A DNA stretch of 64,000 nucleotides from Leptobrachium leishanense. Its lineage: Eukaryota; Chordata; Amphibia; Anura; Megophryidae. The stretch is taken from positions 53,074-117,073 of the forward strand of contig RXON01001664.1 in NCBI GenBank assembly GCA_009667805.1, in the 5' to 3' direction. Under the pieces are notes generated by a model, which saw nothing but the letters and a program-made list of their open reading frames with translations, made no database searches and was not told the DNA's origin. Position 1 is the first letter of the stretch. Each line of letters begins with the position of its first letter. The translations under genes and the position numbers were made by a program. Shown here in pieces: positions 1 through 11,687 of the stretch.

Positions 1-1283
1 AGGGATAGCCGTATTGGGGGCAATTAATACCTACAGCATATAGTATCTTGGTCTAATCTTTCTAAAGATATTATTCCATCCTGAATCAACTGCTCTATAC
101 ATACAACTCTAACATGCAGCCAATTTGAGCATCAGTATTGTTCTGGTAGCTTGAACTCCAGATACTGGTGAAATTGATCTTGGTAGGGGTCTCCCATCGT
201 ACTGCTAATACGTAGATCATTTGTGGAAGCATATTACACATTACAGGTTTAAAAACCCAATTCACAGCAATTACACACCTCCCTGAAGTAACATTCTACC
301 TAAGCTATTGTCATATTCTCTATTTCAACAAACAATTATATTAGACTGTTTTTTTATGTCAAACACACTATATACTATCAGACATTGTAAATTAGTTTGT
401 GTTAAATGAGTATTGATGCGGTTATTTAATTAATGCTGATATTTATATGAGCTCCACACCAACCATAAATTTGGTATATGCAAACAAGCTGGGAGTCGCC
501 CCCCTTATTGAGTTGAATGAGCATATATTTAGATTCTATTATTAACTGCTCTTTACAATTAGGTATCCACAATTGGCAACAGTCACTCAAGTGGAGCTAA
601 TAGAACCCTATGCTTGTCAATTTAAAGCAGGGTCTATCCATTATATAATGTGTACCCAATAGACCCTCTATATGCAAATAGCGACAAACAATCGCTATAT
701 GGGTTCAATGGTTAGACTGCTATAAGGTATCCACCGATACAAATCACACATTTGCCGAATCACCACATTCATATTTATTCTAATTATTACTGTATATGTT
801 TAATAAAGATTATTGTTAGTTCCAATGTATATTTGTATTATTTAGTTTATTTTTTCGATTAAAACTACCAGCTACCAGTGGCATCAGTATACCAGCCATT
901 AGGCAAGATAAAATAGCCACAATTTCTGTCTTCTTTATCATTAATTCATCAACTAAGGTTTAATCCTAATCACGCTGGTTTATAAACTCCATTCCACTTT
1001 GGACCCGATCTTGTTATTGGGTCCAAATTAATTGTTTGTTAAACATAGAAGACACTTTACCTATCGCTGCGCTGTTCGCTGTTTTCTCGGACTCAGGGGT
1101 GTCCTAGTGTTCCCGGGTTGGGGGTTTGTTTGAGACGAGATGAGGTCCACTGAACAGGAAATCCTGCTTGGCGCCTGCAGATGTCAGCTCACCTTCAATG
1201 GACGCCCAACCAGCAGGATCACTCGCACCTGCAGTCAACCGCTACAGTGTTCAGCAGTCGTTGCCATGCCGGTAAGGGCCCGT
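1..1283. other. AT-rich sequence, no gene recognised
   Basis: No convincing coding frame, RNA gene or repeat is visible in the first kilobase. From about 1060 to 1283 the DNA becomes GC-richer and leads straight into a retroviral primer-binding site read on the minus strand, so this part could be the untranslated leader of the provirus whose LTR follows. The 76-codon frame at 1181-1411 crosses the primer site and LTR edge and is not a gene. Confidence 0.5.
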
Positions 1284-1304
1284 ATCCCGGCAACGGAGCC
1301 CCCA
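1284..1304 (-). other. Retroviral primer-binding site, tRNA-Pro-like
   Basis: Read on the minus strand, the site begins TGGGGGCTC and continues to CCGGGAT. It matches both halves of the classical tRNA-Pro primer site with a few extra bases between them. It lies four bases from the LTR edge at 1309, the expected place, and shows that the provirus body lies to the left. Confidence 0.6.
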
Positions 1305-1308
1305 GAAA

Positions 1309-1988
1309 TGTAACCGGAATCAGACGGGTTCACTCAAGACGAGGCCGGACCGGACACGAGCAAGGATTGTCTGAACATGAGTCTCTTCAGGAAAGGCAAA
1401 CTTTATTGTGATATCACAACAGATGCTCAAACAGGATTCAATCGCAAAGAATGAGCCCCGAGTCCCTCGTGACATCCAATCTTATACCCCAAATACATAA
1501 TTAGGTACATCCCAATTAGCCCACCTCCCGATGACACTCTCCCACCCCACGTGGGTTAATACCTCCCTTTGGCTACTACAAAGACATTCCATTAAATTGG
1601 CTGTAAATTGGCAAACTTCATGTTAGTTTCAGTGAATCATAATTAGTTGCTCTCACTGTTCCGGGCTGCGCCCCCCTCCCTAGAGCCTACAATTACTTGT
1701 TACAGATGGCACCTGGTCTGATCTCTATACTCCTTTGTATTTCTGTGGGCCCCAATGACCTTGGAGTATCTACTTCGCTTTTCTCCTCCGTGCCGGAAAC
1801 AGCAGAGATCTTTCATAGGGCTTTAATTGCTTTTTCTGCTAATCTAAACACATTCCTAAATTTCTACGTATACCTCATTCTAGTTTCAGCTACAAACTTG
1901 CCTAGTTATTTTCAAACGAACAAATATTCTGAACAAGATGGTCGCCTGGCTTATAATGGCGGCCATCTTCTAGCCTATTTCCACTACA
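1309..1988 (-). mobile_element. Endogenous retrovirus LTR (5' LTR, antisense)
   Basis: This is a roughly 680-bp LTR, antisense in the window. It starts TGTAACCGG on the plus strand and ends near CCACTACA. A second LTR of the same family is at 63043-63734. They share the TGTAACCGG edge, the reverse-complement poly(A) signal (TTTATTGTG) and a block around 1500-1570. Because the primer site is to its left, this is the 5' LTR of a minus-strand provirus that runs off the left side of the window or is deleted there. The right edge is inferred by comparison with the other copy. Confidence 0.7.
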
Positions 1989-4635
1989 GTACAGTAAAGC
2001 AATATAACTTGTATTAAAGGACAAACGGCAGCATAAAAGGATTTCAGGTAATACAGTAACTAACTAGACACACCAAATGTGGTCTAACTCGAGCCCGGCC
2101 CAGAACCCTTCCAAACGACCTAGAACCACCCTGAACATTGTCCTAAATGGTGGATGGTACCAGTTGGTGCACAGAGGTGATGGGGCCCTTTAGAGTCACA
2201 CCCGGTTAAATCGGCTGACACTTGAACAAAAGGCTGTTGGTAAAATCCACTCCAGCGGCTGTGAGATTCTTCCTTGGTGTAGGAGTGTCGGATATAATCT
2301 CTGCACGTGAATGCAACACGTTCTATATTGGATTTATCAGCCAAGCCTCCAATATGTCTATATTGGATTTACTGGACCTACCTCGGCAGTTGCCTCCAAT
2401 ATATCAGGGATTATTATTTCATAAGAAACCTATACGAGACACAAATATCAATCGTTTATATTTCTTAGAAATTATCCTGAATTCTTTTAATTGTCTGTGT
2501 TTTGCTTTAAAAAATACAATAATCGGATAAAAATATATATATATTTATTACGTATACAAAAAAGTTTCAAATCTCATATCATAAACAAAAATTTATAAAC
2601 CACAATCCATCAGCATATAAAAACTAGCTTCACAATATATGTATCTCCGGTTAGTAACTGCATATATGATTAATATCATTTACCTTATCAGTTAGTAACT
2701 AATACACAAATGGTTAATAAACATTTCTGCTTAATACAACATACATTTCCCAGCAAACAATGTTTAACCAGCCAGCTCTTATAGATATATATATATATAT
2801 ATATCTATGCTACATGGATCAACAAAAGATGAGCTAATTTAATGATAAGTAATAAAAACTTATTTAGTGAATCCTCCCCTAATCTCGAGAATTAAACGTC
2901 TAATCTTTTGCTTTTTATTTTGTAGTTATATAATTCCTTGCTTATTAATTTTAATCACAGTAATTTCCAAATTCAATATATATATTGGTATCAATCTTAC
3001 AATATTTCTTTTAGGAATAAATCCTTATATCCACTTCTTCATATTTCTATCGGCAGAATAGAAAATACTTAGAATTTGGATCTAACCGTATCCGAGAAGT
3101 CTCAGTCTACGTTGCAAGAATATCTACAAATATATATAATTACATTAATTCCTTCTTTTTTTCATACTTTACCTGTCCAATTTGGATGTTGATAAGTCTT
3201 GGAATTTTCTATGTGATGCTTTGTTTTGGAATATGTGAAAATTATCGATATCAGATAATCAATGCATGTGAGTTAGAGATTTGGTGAGAGTCAGAAATTT
3301 GGTGAGAATCTTGATTGCCTCATGTCTTGGGATCTGCCTGCATCGTGGTGTGAGTCTGCGTGTTGGAATCTTGGACTCTCAGAGGGTCATGTGTACTGGA
3401 CGTCTGAATGCATTGCGGTGTGAGTCTCTGAATGCTGGAATCTCCGACTCTCAGAGTGTCATGTGTACTGGACGTCTGAATGCATTGCGGTGTGAGTCTC
3501 TGAATACTGGAATCTCCGACTGACTTGCAAATAACATTGCCGCTTATTATAGCCAATTTGACGTCACTGGCAATATTTTTAATATATTTACTATCCTCTA
3601 GAGGGCAGTATTGCACTTCTTAATTAATTCCACCATTTCTTTTTAATACTCATATCTCGGGTCAAAGTTCAATCTACACAAAAGACCTTCTCTTCTCCTA
3701 ACTAGACATTAGACACAGTGTCTCCATCTGTCATCTTTGATTTATATCCCTACTCCCTTTTGAAATTACTTACTCAGAGTCCTATCAGCTAAATTCTTTT
3801 CTGGTTAACTCAACAGAATCTATTCTTTAGTAAATTTTATTATTTACCAATTATATACTTTCTACAATATTTATTGGAGTATATATTTCCTACTGTAAAT
3901 ATAATAAAATATACCTTGATTATAAACATATATTTTGTGAATATAAATCTATATTACAGAATATTAACTCTTATTCCTATACCCAAAAGACAAAATATCT
4001 TTTGTTTTAGAAACTTAAGACAGACCAATAAATTTAATTATGAAACGTCTTAGCACTTAACCCTAGCCTTATCACACAAAAACATTCTAGGTTCGACTTC
4101 ACCCAGGAATGAACTCTGTAAAAAAAAATCTCGTTCATTTCTAAACCTAGAGAAATTTTGGAGAAAAACTGTCTTTAACACAAAATGGCTACAGGCATCC
4201 ATTTTAAAATTCCTTTGTGTAATATACCTGACAGGAGGTAAGTAGACTGCCCTGTCAGCGTGACAGAGGGAGAAGAAACTAGTTACCGCACATAATCAGC
4301 TGCACACGGCCCAAGGGAGACCTCCTTCTCAGCCATCCGCAGCCTTTGGATCAATTTCCCATCTCTCATACGGGGTTAAGCTGATTACGAATGTGCTGGG
4401 GTTCCACACAAGAAAAACTGTCTTTTGTCCGCATCTGCTTTTCACACACACACCACGCTGCTGCAGAATATCCTTACTCCTCCGCTTGTCTAATCAGTTC
4501 TGGCAAGTTCCCCAGGAGGTCACCTGATACCCAGCCTGAATACCTCCCAGTCCTTCTCCTGCAATCAGAGATTAAGGGGGCCAAAGTTCAAAGCCCCAGT
4601 AATGCATTGGGGCAGAAATGCGAAGGGCTACATAA
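1989..4635. other. AT-rich unassigned region
   Basis: The stretch is AT-rich with short A/T-tract and TA-repeat runs (around 2530-2550 and 2786-2805). The short frames at 2222-2530 and 2867-3061 show no recognisable domain and have the composition of chance frames. No RNA gene is seen. A 72-bp tandem duplication is listed separately. Confidence 0.5.
3346..3525. repeat. 72-bp tandem repeat, about 2.5 copies
   Basis: The unit that starts GTCATGTGTACTGGACG at 3386 recurs at 3458, a spacing of 72 bp. A more diverged partial unit precedes them. Because 72 is a multiple of three, both strands stay open across it, which explains the repetitive 80- and 98-codon frames here. Confidence 0.8.
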
Positions 4636-4757
4636 TGCTTCATACACAGTGTGTTATACAGAGAGCTGCTGGTTAGACTAACAATCTAGTAGCTCTCTGT
4701 ATAATACACACTGTGTAGGAAGCATTATATCCAGCAGCTCTCTGTATAACACACACT
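4636..4757. repeat. Inverted and tandem copies of a 45-bp minisatellite
   Basis: Units containing TACAGAGAGCTGCTGG occur first in plus orientation (4650-4676) and then inverted twice (4690-4750), so the block can fold back. The same unit forms the direct array at 11195-11512. A GGGC-type MITE starts immediately after the block. Confidence 0.75.
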
Positions 4758-5325
4758 GGGCTCTATTACAATCTTCGCGTTAAAACGCGGGCGCAAGGGA
4801 GGAAAAACTGCACTCGCAGTTTTCCCCCTTGCACCCGCGTTTTAATGCTGGATTACAATGCAGGCACAAAAAATGCTGCCTGCATTGTTATCGCGCGTTA
4901 AAATCAGGGATGCACGTGGCAACTCTGAGTGCAGCCACGAGAATCTACTCGACGGAGTCCATAGGACTCCATTGAGTTCCCCCCTGCCGGTCACATGACC
5001 AGCCGGATCTCGCCCTGCGAGATCCGGCCGGTCGGCATAGTGATACGCAGAGAGAGACTGGGGGGACTTTTTCCCCCAGTCTTTCCCTGCTCCTGCCAGA
5101 TGGAGGAGGCGGACAGAGCCGTGGTCCTCACCACAGGACAGGAGGTGAGTATATCATTTGTTTTTTTATTTTTAAGGCTGGTTTTAATGGATTCTGCAGA
5201 AGCGGAATCCGTTAACACTAAATCCTGGCTCTGGTTAACTTAACCAGAGCCAGGTGTTAATCAGCGCTGGGACATTGTAATCCAGCGCTGATTAACACTT
5301 TGCGCTCCCATGTTAAGTATAGGGC
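4758..5325. mobile_element. MITE, GGGCTCTATTACAATC family (partial)
   Basis: This copy begins GGGCTCTATTACAATCTTCG and is closely similar to the complete copy at 43846-44558 and to the copy at 22893-23481. It contains short inverted segments such as the paired NGCAGTTTTCCCCC and GGAAAAACTGC blocks. The 3' end is lost at about 5325, where unrelated sequence beginning GCAGGGGTGGACTGGG follows. The 75- to 87-codon frames in it are non-coding. Confidence 0.75.
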
Positions 5326-6074
5326 AGGGGTGGACTGGGCGGGGGGGCAGGGATGCAAATGCCCCCCCGGGCCAGTCACCAGCCCAACAAAATTGCTGGT
5401 GTGGGCTTAACAAATGGATTCTCATTCCGGCCGCCGGCACTGCTCTTTCAGCCACGGCGCTTCCCAGCTGTGTTTCTCAGGCTGCAGTGCAGCGGCGGCC
5501 CGGCTGGTTGAGAATCAGAGGCCGGGCAGGCGACCCATTCTGATGACGCCAAAGGGCGTGCGGGCCGTGTGACGTCTCCGCCAGGCTCCAAACCTATAAA
5601 TAAGCACCGTCCTGGCAGTTCCCATGTGTTGCGGCTGAACCCTCATGAAATAAACACACTGCAGGGGGCTGCTGAAAACTGGAAGGAGCCCTCAGGCAGC
5701 CAAGCAGCATAAGAGCATGTAAGTGAGGTCCTGGCCCCTGCTTCCCACCCAAAAAATTATTTATATTCGTCTTGGCAGCAACAAACAAACGGAAAAAATT
5801 AATTACTTTATTTGCCCCTTCATCTGGCTTGGAAAAAAAATACTTTATTTGCGGCACCTATAATTTTTTTTAAAAAAAGCAAAAAATATTTAACCCCCAC
5901 CCCCAGAATTAAATAATTACTTTGCCCCCAGGTGGAAGGCAAATTAATGTTTTCTTTTGAAAATCTTTTTCTGGGGAGGGCAAATAACTTTTTTTTTCAT
6001 AGGTGGCCAAATAAAGTGTTTTTCTTTCCATAGCAGGGAGGGCAAATAAAGTATAGTAATAAATAAACAAAACA
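5326..6074. other. Unassigned, probably old repeat DNA
   Basis: The segment begins with GGGGTGGACTGGG, which resembles a MITE end, but no matching far end was found. The second half (5850-6050) has diverged repeats of GGCAAATAAAGT-like text. No gene is supported. Confidence 0.45.
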
Positions 6075-6076
6075 TA

Positions 6077-6267
6077 CAGGGTTTTTCAGAGAGCGTGAAA
6101 AGCAGGAGAATGACTGGATAATGACTGGAGAATGAAAAATTCTAGGTCAAAATAGCCAAACCAGAAAAATTCTCCCTTTCATCTCACTTCCCAAATCGGC
6201 TATTTTGACCTAGAATTTTTCTTTCTCCAGTCATTCTCCTGCTTTTCACGCTCTCTGAATAACCCTG
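6077..6267. mobile_element. Short palindromic MITE with CAGGGTTATTC-type ends
   Basis: The inverted ends are CAGGGTTTTTCAGAGAGCG on the left and CGCTCTCTGAATAACCCTG on the right. The arms extend inward through GTGAAAAGCAGGAGAATGACT. A TA precedes the left end, consistent with a Tc1/mariner-type target, but the right flank reads ATA, so the duplication is not clean. Related ends occur near 41530 and 41655. Confidence 0.7.
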
Positions 6268-6322
6268 ATAGACAATTTTTTATTAAAAAAAATGGATTTG
6301 CCCTCTCCTATAGAGCGAATCA

Positions 6323-6514
6323 GAGCTCCACACAGCAATAAACTCACAGAAATGTGCGCTGTGTATTACAGAGCTCTACACAGCAATAAGGTCACAATAA
6401 GGTGCAGTGTGTATCACAGAGCTCCACACAGCAATAAGGTCACAGTAAGGTGCAGTGTGTATCACGGAGCTCCACACAGCAATAAGGTCACAGGAATATG
6501 TGGTGTATGAGGGA
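6323..6514. repeat. 48-bp tandem repeat, 4 copies
   Basis: Units starting GAGCTCCACACAGCAATAA begin at 6323, 6371, 6419 and 6467. The spacing is an exact 48 bp, again a multiple of three, so repetitive open frames appear on both strands. They are not considered genes. Confidence 0.85.
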
Positions 6515-6527
6515 GAGAAGCTGATAG

Positions 6528-7270
6528 ATTGGGGGACTGGGCACTTAAATGGCAGATTACATTTAATGTAGACTTTGGAGTGAAGAACACACAAGCAATT
6601 TATACCCTAAATGGTACGGAGTTAGGGAAATCCAAGCAGGAGAAGGATTTGGGAATAATCATAGACTCCAAACTAAGTAACAATATGCAATGTCAAAAAG
6701 CAGCCACCAAGGCCAGCAAGGTATTGGCATGCATTAAAAGGGGAGTTCACTCTCGGGATGAAAACATAATTTTGCCTCTGTATAAATCAAGGGTAAGACC
6801 GCACCTTGAATATGCGTGCAATTTTGGGCACCTGTCTTACGAAAGGATATTATAGTGCTAGAAAAAGTGCATAGACGGGCGACTAAATTAATAAGGGGAA
6901 TGGAAGGTTTAAATTATGAGGAAAGACTAACAAGCTTAAACCTACAGTATTTAGTTTAGAGAAACGGCGCCTTAGAGGAGATCTGATAACCTTATATAAA
7001 TATATACGGGGCCATTATAAACCATTGTCTGGAAACCTATTCATTAACAGGACTATACACAGGACACGAGGTCACCCATTTAGACTGGACAAAAGGAAAT
7101 TCAGCCTAAAGCATAGGAAGGGTTATTTTACTGTGAGAACAATAAAGCTGTGGAATTCTCTGCCTGTTGAGGTGGTTGGGTCAGAGACTGTACAGACTTT
7201 TAAAAAACGACTGGATGACTTCCTGCAGACACAGAATATTAAGGGTTATAATATTTAACATGTGGGTAAG
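6528..7270 (+). mobile_element. CR1-type LINE, 3' part of ORF2 (first half of interrupted copy)
   Basis: The translation matches the C-terminal region of CR1-clade reverse transcriptase proteins, after the catalytic core. Seen are [30 protein letters not shown], the tail segment LWNSLPVEVVGSETVQTFK and the final FKKRLDDFLQ. The reading frame is broken near 6855 and 6950. The 5' part of the LINE is missing. The element is interrupted at 7270 by a Ty3/gypsy insertion and continues at 10818. Confidence 0.85.
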
Positions 7271-7749
7271 TGTCAGGGCCGCTGGCCCGTTGGCGCCGCT
7301 GCCTCCCTGGGTTCCCGGCGTTTTCGCCCAGGTCCCGGTAAGGCAGTCTGTGCCGGCATCCGGCGGTACCATGCAACCAAGGCCTTACCTCGTGGTTCTC
7401 CGGGGTCCTGGGTGGATCAGCAGAGCGAGGCTTCAGGCCCTGACAGGGTGTGCGCACGTGGTCGGGCTCCAACAAAATGGCGCCCAGGGCATGGCGCACA
7501 TTAATGACATCACAGGTTCTCAATTGGGCCAAAGGAGGATACAGGGTTTAAAAGGCCAGAATGCCATTACAGCCTCACTCGAGTATTGAGATAGTTCTCC
7601 CTCTCCTAGCTCTGAGCTCACAGTATTTGTTCTGTATTGACCCAAGTTTGTGACCACAGTCCCGAATCCCAGCCTGTTCCCCTCTTACTCCGTGCCTTAC
7701 TACGACGTCCCTAGAGTTGTTCACCATCTTCTGAAGGGGCAACCTGACA
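7271..7749 (+). repeat. 5' LTR of the Ty3/gypsy element
   Basis: It begins TGTCAGGGCCGCTGG and ends GGGCAACCTGACA, a short inverted repeat of the type TGTCAGG/CCTGACA. It is about 72 bp shorter than the 3' LTR because a segment between GGGTGGATCAG and CGAGGCTTCAG is missing. The antisense and sense open frames across it are shadows. Confidence 0.95.
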
Positions 7750-7762
7750 GAATACTGGAGCC

Positions 7763-8952
7763 ATGGAACTCTCCGACGTCGCTGGGGCTTTAGACACTAT
7801 ATCCCAACAAGTGTCCACCCTTTCGTGTTCTATAAGAGACCTCCAAAACGGACATAGACATCTGCAGGACCAGATCCATTCCCTTCAAACCTCATCCGCC
7901 ACTTCTGTTCCTGATCCTGGTCATGTGCCAGAACCCTGGGTACCATTACCAGAGAGATATACCGGCCGACGAGATCATTACCAGGCTTTCATTACATCAT
8001 GCATCCTGCTGTTTTCCTTAAATCCTCGAACGTACTACAACGATTATGTCAAGGTACGAACCACCATATCACTCCTTACGGGAGAAGCACAAACATGGGC
8101 ACACAATTTATTGCATACCCAGAACCCCATCCTGGATACTTGGACTTCCTTTCAAACTGTGATGTGTGACATGTTCTATGACCCACTCCGTGCCAGCACG
8201 CCGAGTCCACCCTAAGGATGCTACGACAGGGACGACGTCCAGGTGAGACCTATGTCACAGAGTTCCGTCACTATGCCTGTGAGATGGGTTGGAACGATGC
8301 CGCCCTGGTTGGGCAATTCTGCCATGGGTTATCTGAGGCTCTCAAGGACGAGGTGGCTCGAGTTGGAACACCATACTCTCTGGAGGCCTTAATTCAACTG
8401 GCCATCCAGATCGACAGAAGGCTACGTGAACAGGCAAGAGAATGATCTGCAGGTTCCTATCCACAACCACGTCCTCATGTGTCTTCTCCTCCACCTAGTG
8501 CTCAGTCGACCTTACCCACACTCGAAGAACCCATGCAACTGGGCCTGGTCCAAGGAAGGCTGCCACCGGAGGAATTACACCGACGTAGGGTGAACGGGTT
8601 CTGTCTCTACTGTGGTCAACCCAATCACACCACCTGCCAATGCCCCGAGAAGACCAGAGGAAGGGCAGGTAATACTACTCCCGTACTCCGCTTATTACAT
8701 GTATCCTCATCCAACATCTGCAGCCCTCTTTTATCTATCAATCTTATCTTGCAGTGGGGAAAGAAGATGTGTTCCCGGCCCGCGCTACTTGACTCGAGGG
8801 CTAGCAGCAGTTTTCTGGATCGGTCTGTGGTAGAGGCGCTTGGTGTTCCGTTAAACAATAAAAATTCCCGTTGCATATCCAGGTGGTTGATGGGTCTTCC
8901 TTACCGTCAGGTCCAGTCATTCAAGAAACTATGCCTATACGGGTATCCATAG
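7763..8952 (+). pseudogene. gag: Ty3/gypsy gag with zinc knuckle (broken)
   Basis: Gag forms the capsid of the particle in which the element is reverse transcribed. The start ATG at 7763 lies 13 bases after the LTR. The first 150 codons contain a coiled-coil-like N-terminus and the capsid-type segment PLPERYTGRRDHYQAFITSC. A stop at 8213-8215 interrupts it and the frame continues at once in 8218-8445 (GETYVTEFRHYACEMGW and GTPYSLEALIQLAIQ, typical of retrotransposon gag). A second stop at 8443-8445 is followed by the frame carrying a CCHC zinc knuckle (CLYCGQPNH with following cysteines) near 8600-8640. The frame then runs into the protease region with a frameshift around 8860. Confidence 0.9.
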
Positions 8953-10130
8953 GTCCTAAACATATAGAGAGTATGGTGTTTGATGTGGTAGCCTCACCGG
9001 TGTTTCCCATCATATTAGGACTCCCTTGGCTCAGAGTACATGATCCCTCCATTTCCTGGGCTACTGGGAGGTTTACCTTCGCTTCTCCTCATTGTCTGCA
9101 GCAATGTCTGGAGGCTGAACAACAGTCTCTCTTCACCATCTTGGATGCCAATATGACTCCCCAATACGATACAGTGTTACCATCCGCCTATACCTCTTTT
9201 TCAGACGTATTCAATGAAAGAGGAGCAGAGACCTTACCCCCACGAAGGTCATGCGACTGCCCGATTGACCTCCTTCCAGGAGCACCTATACCCTATGGCC
9301 AGATCTATCCTCTGTCGGAACCCAAATTGGAGGTCTTAAGAGAATATATCCAGGAGAACCTAGAGAAAGGTTTTATTTGGCACTCCACGTCACCAGCCGG
9401 AGTAGGTCTCTTCTATGTGGCAAAGAAAGATGGAGGCCTTCGGCCATGTGTGGACTATCGAGATCTGAACCGTATTACAATCAAGAATAGGTATCCTCTG
9501 CCACTTATCCCCGAGTTGATAGAATGTCTATGAGGAGCCAACATCTACTCCAAAATCGACCTAAAGGGCGCCTACAATCTTGTCCTTGTTCGCCAGGGAG
9601 ACGAGTGGAAGACGGCTTTCAGGTCACGCTATGGCCATTATGAATACATCGTGATGCCTTTTAGGCTCTGCAATGCTCCTGCCACTTTTCAACATTTTTT
9701 AAATGATATTTTTCGGGACCTTCTTGATAGCTACATAGTCATGTACCTCGACGACATCCTGTTTTTTTCTCCTTCTTTGCAGGAAAACAGAAAACACATG
9801 ACCACGGTGTTAAACCGTCTCCGCACCCATAAACTGTTTGCTAAGATCGAAAAGTGTGTTTTTGAATCAAGCAGGATCAATTTTCTCAGATTAGAATTAT
9901 CTCCTTGATGCGTCGCAATGGATAAAAAGAAGGTGGAGGCTATACAGACATGACCTGTACCGACTGACAAAAGAGCGGTACAATGACTAATAGGGGTTGC
10001 TAACTTTTACAGGCGGTTCATCCACAATTTTTCCACAATCATCACTCCTCTTACCGTCCAAACAAGAAAGGCCACTAGATTCGAGTGGACACCAGCAGCA
10101 CAAGAGGCTTTTGAGCTACTTTGAGGGTTA
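8755..10130 (+). pseudogene. pol: Ty3/gypsy protease and reverse transcriptase (broken)
   Basis: An aspartic protease remnant is seen as ALLDSRASSSFLD, where the usual catalytic D-S/T-G has become D-S-R. Reverse transcriptase follows: GVGLFYVAKKDGGLRPCVDYRDLN, an in-frame stop at 9531-9533, YSKIDLKGAYNL, then MPFRLCNAPATFQ and the catalytic YLDDILFF at about 9740-9770. Further stops lie near 9906 and 9950. The connection segment [10 protein letters not shown] is readable near 10005-10035. The trace ends in QEAFELL near 10125; RNase H and integrase are missing. Confidence 0.92.
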
Positions 10131-10261
10131 CGGCCCTGAGTACCGCTCCTGGGAACCCTGATGGGATCCATGCCCCCACTCGAGTCCGCGAGTACCACTT
10201 CGCTCATCCGGGGCACCCCGGTCCTTTGCGTGTCCGGAGGTCCCGCTTTCCAGGGGGGTTC

Positions 10262-10812
10262 TGTCAGGGCTGCTGGCCCATCGGCACCTGGCGCGGCTGC
10301 CTCCCCGGGTTCCCGGCGTTTTCGCCCGGGTCCCGGTAAGGCAGTCTGCGCCGGCATCCGACGATACCATGTGGACCAAGGCCTTACCTTGTTGTTCTCC
10401 GGGGTCCCGGGTGGATCAGGGACTGGCTCATCCAACGGGCGGTGTTGCCGCCGCCAAGCAGCGGCCCCGCCACAGCGCAAGGCTTCAGACCTTGTCTAGG
10501 CCTCTGACAGGGTGCGCGCACATGGTCGGGCTCCAACAAAATGGCGCCCAGGGCGTGGCGCACATTAATGACATCACAGGTTCTCAATTGGGCCAAAGGA
10601 GGATACAGGGTTTAAAGGCCAGAATGCCATTACAGCCTCACTCCAGTATTGAGATAGTTCTCCCTCTCCTAGCTCTGAGCTCACTGTATTTGTTCTGTAT
10701 TGACCCACGTTTGTGACCACAGTCTCGAATCCCAGCCTGTTCCCCTCTTACTCCTTGCCTTACTACGACATCCCTAGAGTTGTCCACCATCTTCTGAAAG
10801 GGCAACCTGACA
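10262..10812 (+). repeat. 3' LTR of the Ty3/gypsy element
   Basis: It starts TGTCAGGGCTGCTGG and ends GGCAACCTGACA. It is nearly colinear with the 5' LTR apart from an extra block around 10425-10500. A G-rich tract (CCAGGGGGGTT) directly upstream fits the polypurine tract used to prime the second DNA strand. The open frames inside it are not genes. Confidence 0.95.
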
Positions 10813-10817
10813 GTAAG

Positions 10818-11030
10818 CTTCTTGATCCAAGGAGAAATCTGACTGCCATTCTGGGGTCAAGAAGGATTTTTTTCCCAGTGTGTTGCATATTGGCGAGCGC
10901 TTCAGATTGGGTTTTTTGCCTTCTTTTGGATCAACAGCAGTAGGTGATGTGTGAGAGGCTGAACCCAACGAACGCATGTCTTCTTTCAGCCTATGTAGTA
11001 TGTAACTATATAACTATGCAACTATGTAAC
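10818..11030 (+). mobile_element. CR1-type LINE, 3' untranslated end (second half of interrupted copy)
   Basis: The text after the gypsy element continues the CR1 broken at 7270: a 3' UTR with TTGGGTTTTTTGCCTTC, GGATCAACAGCAGTAGG and a tail of repeated TAACTATG-like units (TATGTAACTATATAACTATG). Removing the gypsy element and one copy of GTAAG restores one continuous LINE 3' end. Confidence 0.8.
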
Positions 11031-11039
11031 ATGCATTTG

Positions 11040-11193
11040 GGCGCATCCTGTTTGCACGCGCTATTGATCGGCGGATGAAAACATGCGCAAGGATTGTAAT
11101 TCCAAAGGTGATTTGCTCGCGCAAAACTTTAACGCTTAGTGGAAAAATTTTCACTTTGCGGGAGGATTATTGCGTTAAGATTGTAATGTGGCC
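11040..11193. mobile_element. MITE end fragment related to the GGGC...ATTACAATC family
   Basis: The segment ends GATTGTAATGTGGCCC immediately before the minisatellite array. This is the inverted form of the family terminus GGGC(C/T)NTATTACAATC. Its left part is diverged and no left end was identified. Confidence 0.5.
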
Positions 11194-11194
11194 C

Positions 11195-11512
11195 AGAGTG
11201 TGTTATACAGAGAGCTGCTAGATAAACTGCTTCCTACACATTGTGTATTATACAGAGAGCTGCTGGATATAATGCTTCCTACACAGTGTGTGTTATACAG
11301 AAAGCTGCTGGATATAATGCTTCCTACACAGTGTGTGTTATACAGAGAGCTGATGGATAGACTGCTTCCTACACAGTGTTTTATACAGAGAGCTGCTGGA
11401 TAGGTTGCTTCCTACACAGTGTTTTATACAGAGAGCTGCTGGATAGACTGTTTCCTACACAGTGTGTGTTATACAGAGAGCTGCTGGATATAATGCTTCC
11501 TACACTGTGGGC
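11195..11512. repeat. 45-bp minisatellite, about 7 copies
   Basis: The unit contains TACAGAGAGCTGCTGGATA followed by NTGCTTCCTACACAGTG and repeats every 45 bp, with slightly shorter units at 11370-11450. It matches the inverted and tandem block at 4636-4757. Its multiple-of-three unit makes 71- to 83-codon open frames that are not genes. Confidence 0.88.
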
Positions 11513-11680
11513 CTTATTACAATCTTTGCGGAAACGTTTGCGCCGGCGCAAATACGCATTAACGCGAGGGGTAAAACCCTTTGCGCTGAACGTCGTATTA
11601 CACTGTCAGCGCAACAAACGCAAGTAATCGTCTACCGCGGGTGAACCTGCGTGAAAGCCTACTGAACGTCGCAATAATGA
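11508..11680. mobile_element. MITE fragment, GGGCCTTATTACAATC terminus
   Basis: It begins GGGCCTTATTACAATCTTTG directly after the minisatellite, the same family terminus as at 4758 and 43846 but diverged inside. It runs to the start of the hAT transposase gene without a recognisable second end. Confidence 0.5.
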
Positions 11681-11687
11681 AATTGAC

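Larger units (their letters stand above)
7271..10812 (+). mobile_element. Ty3/gypsy LTR retrotransposon, internally deleted
   Basis: The element has a 5' LTR (7271-7749), gag, protease and reverse transcriptase, and a 3' LTR (10262-10812). A perfect 5-bp target duplication GTAAG flanks it (7266-7270 and 10813-10817), inside the CR1 LINE. RNase H and integrase are absent: the coding trace stops shortly after the reverse transcriptase connection region near 10125, and the LTR follows about 140 bp later. It cannot move by itself. It carries stops and frameshifts in every gene. Confidence 0.93.

Noticed and set aside
4995..5543. Frames with a GDGLFPPVFPCSCQ-like text repeated in MITE copies
   Set aside because: The sequence is a MITE. 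Frames are not conserved among copies at 4.8, 22.9 and 43.8 kb.
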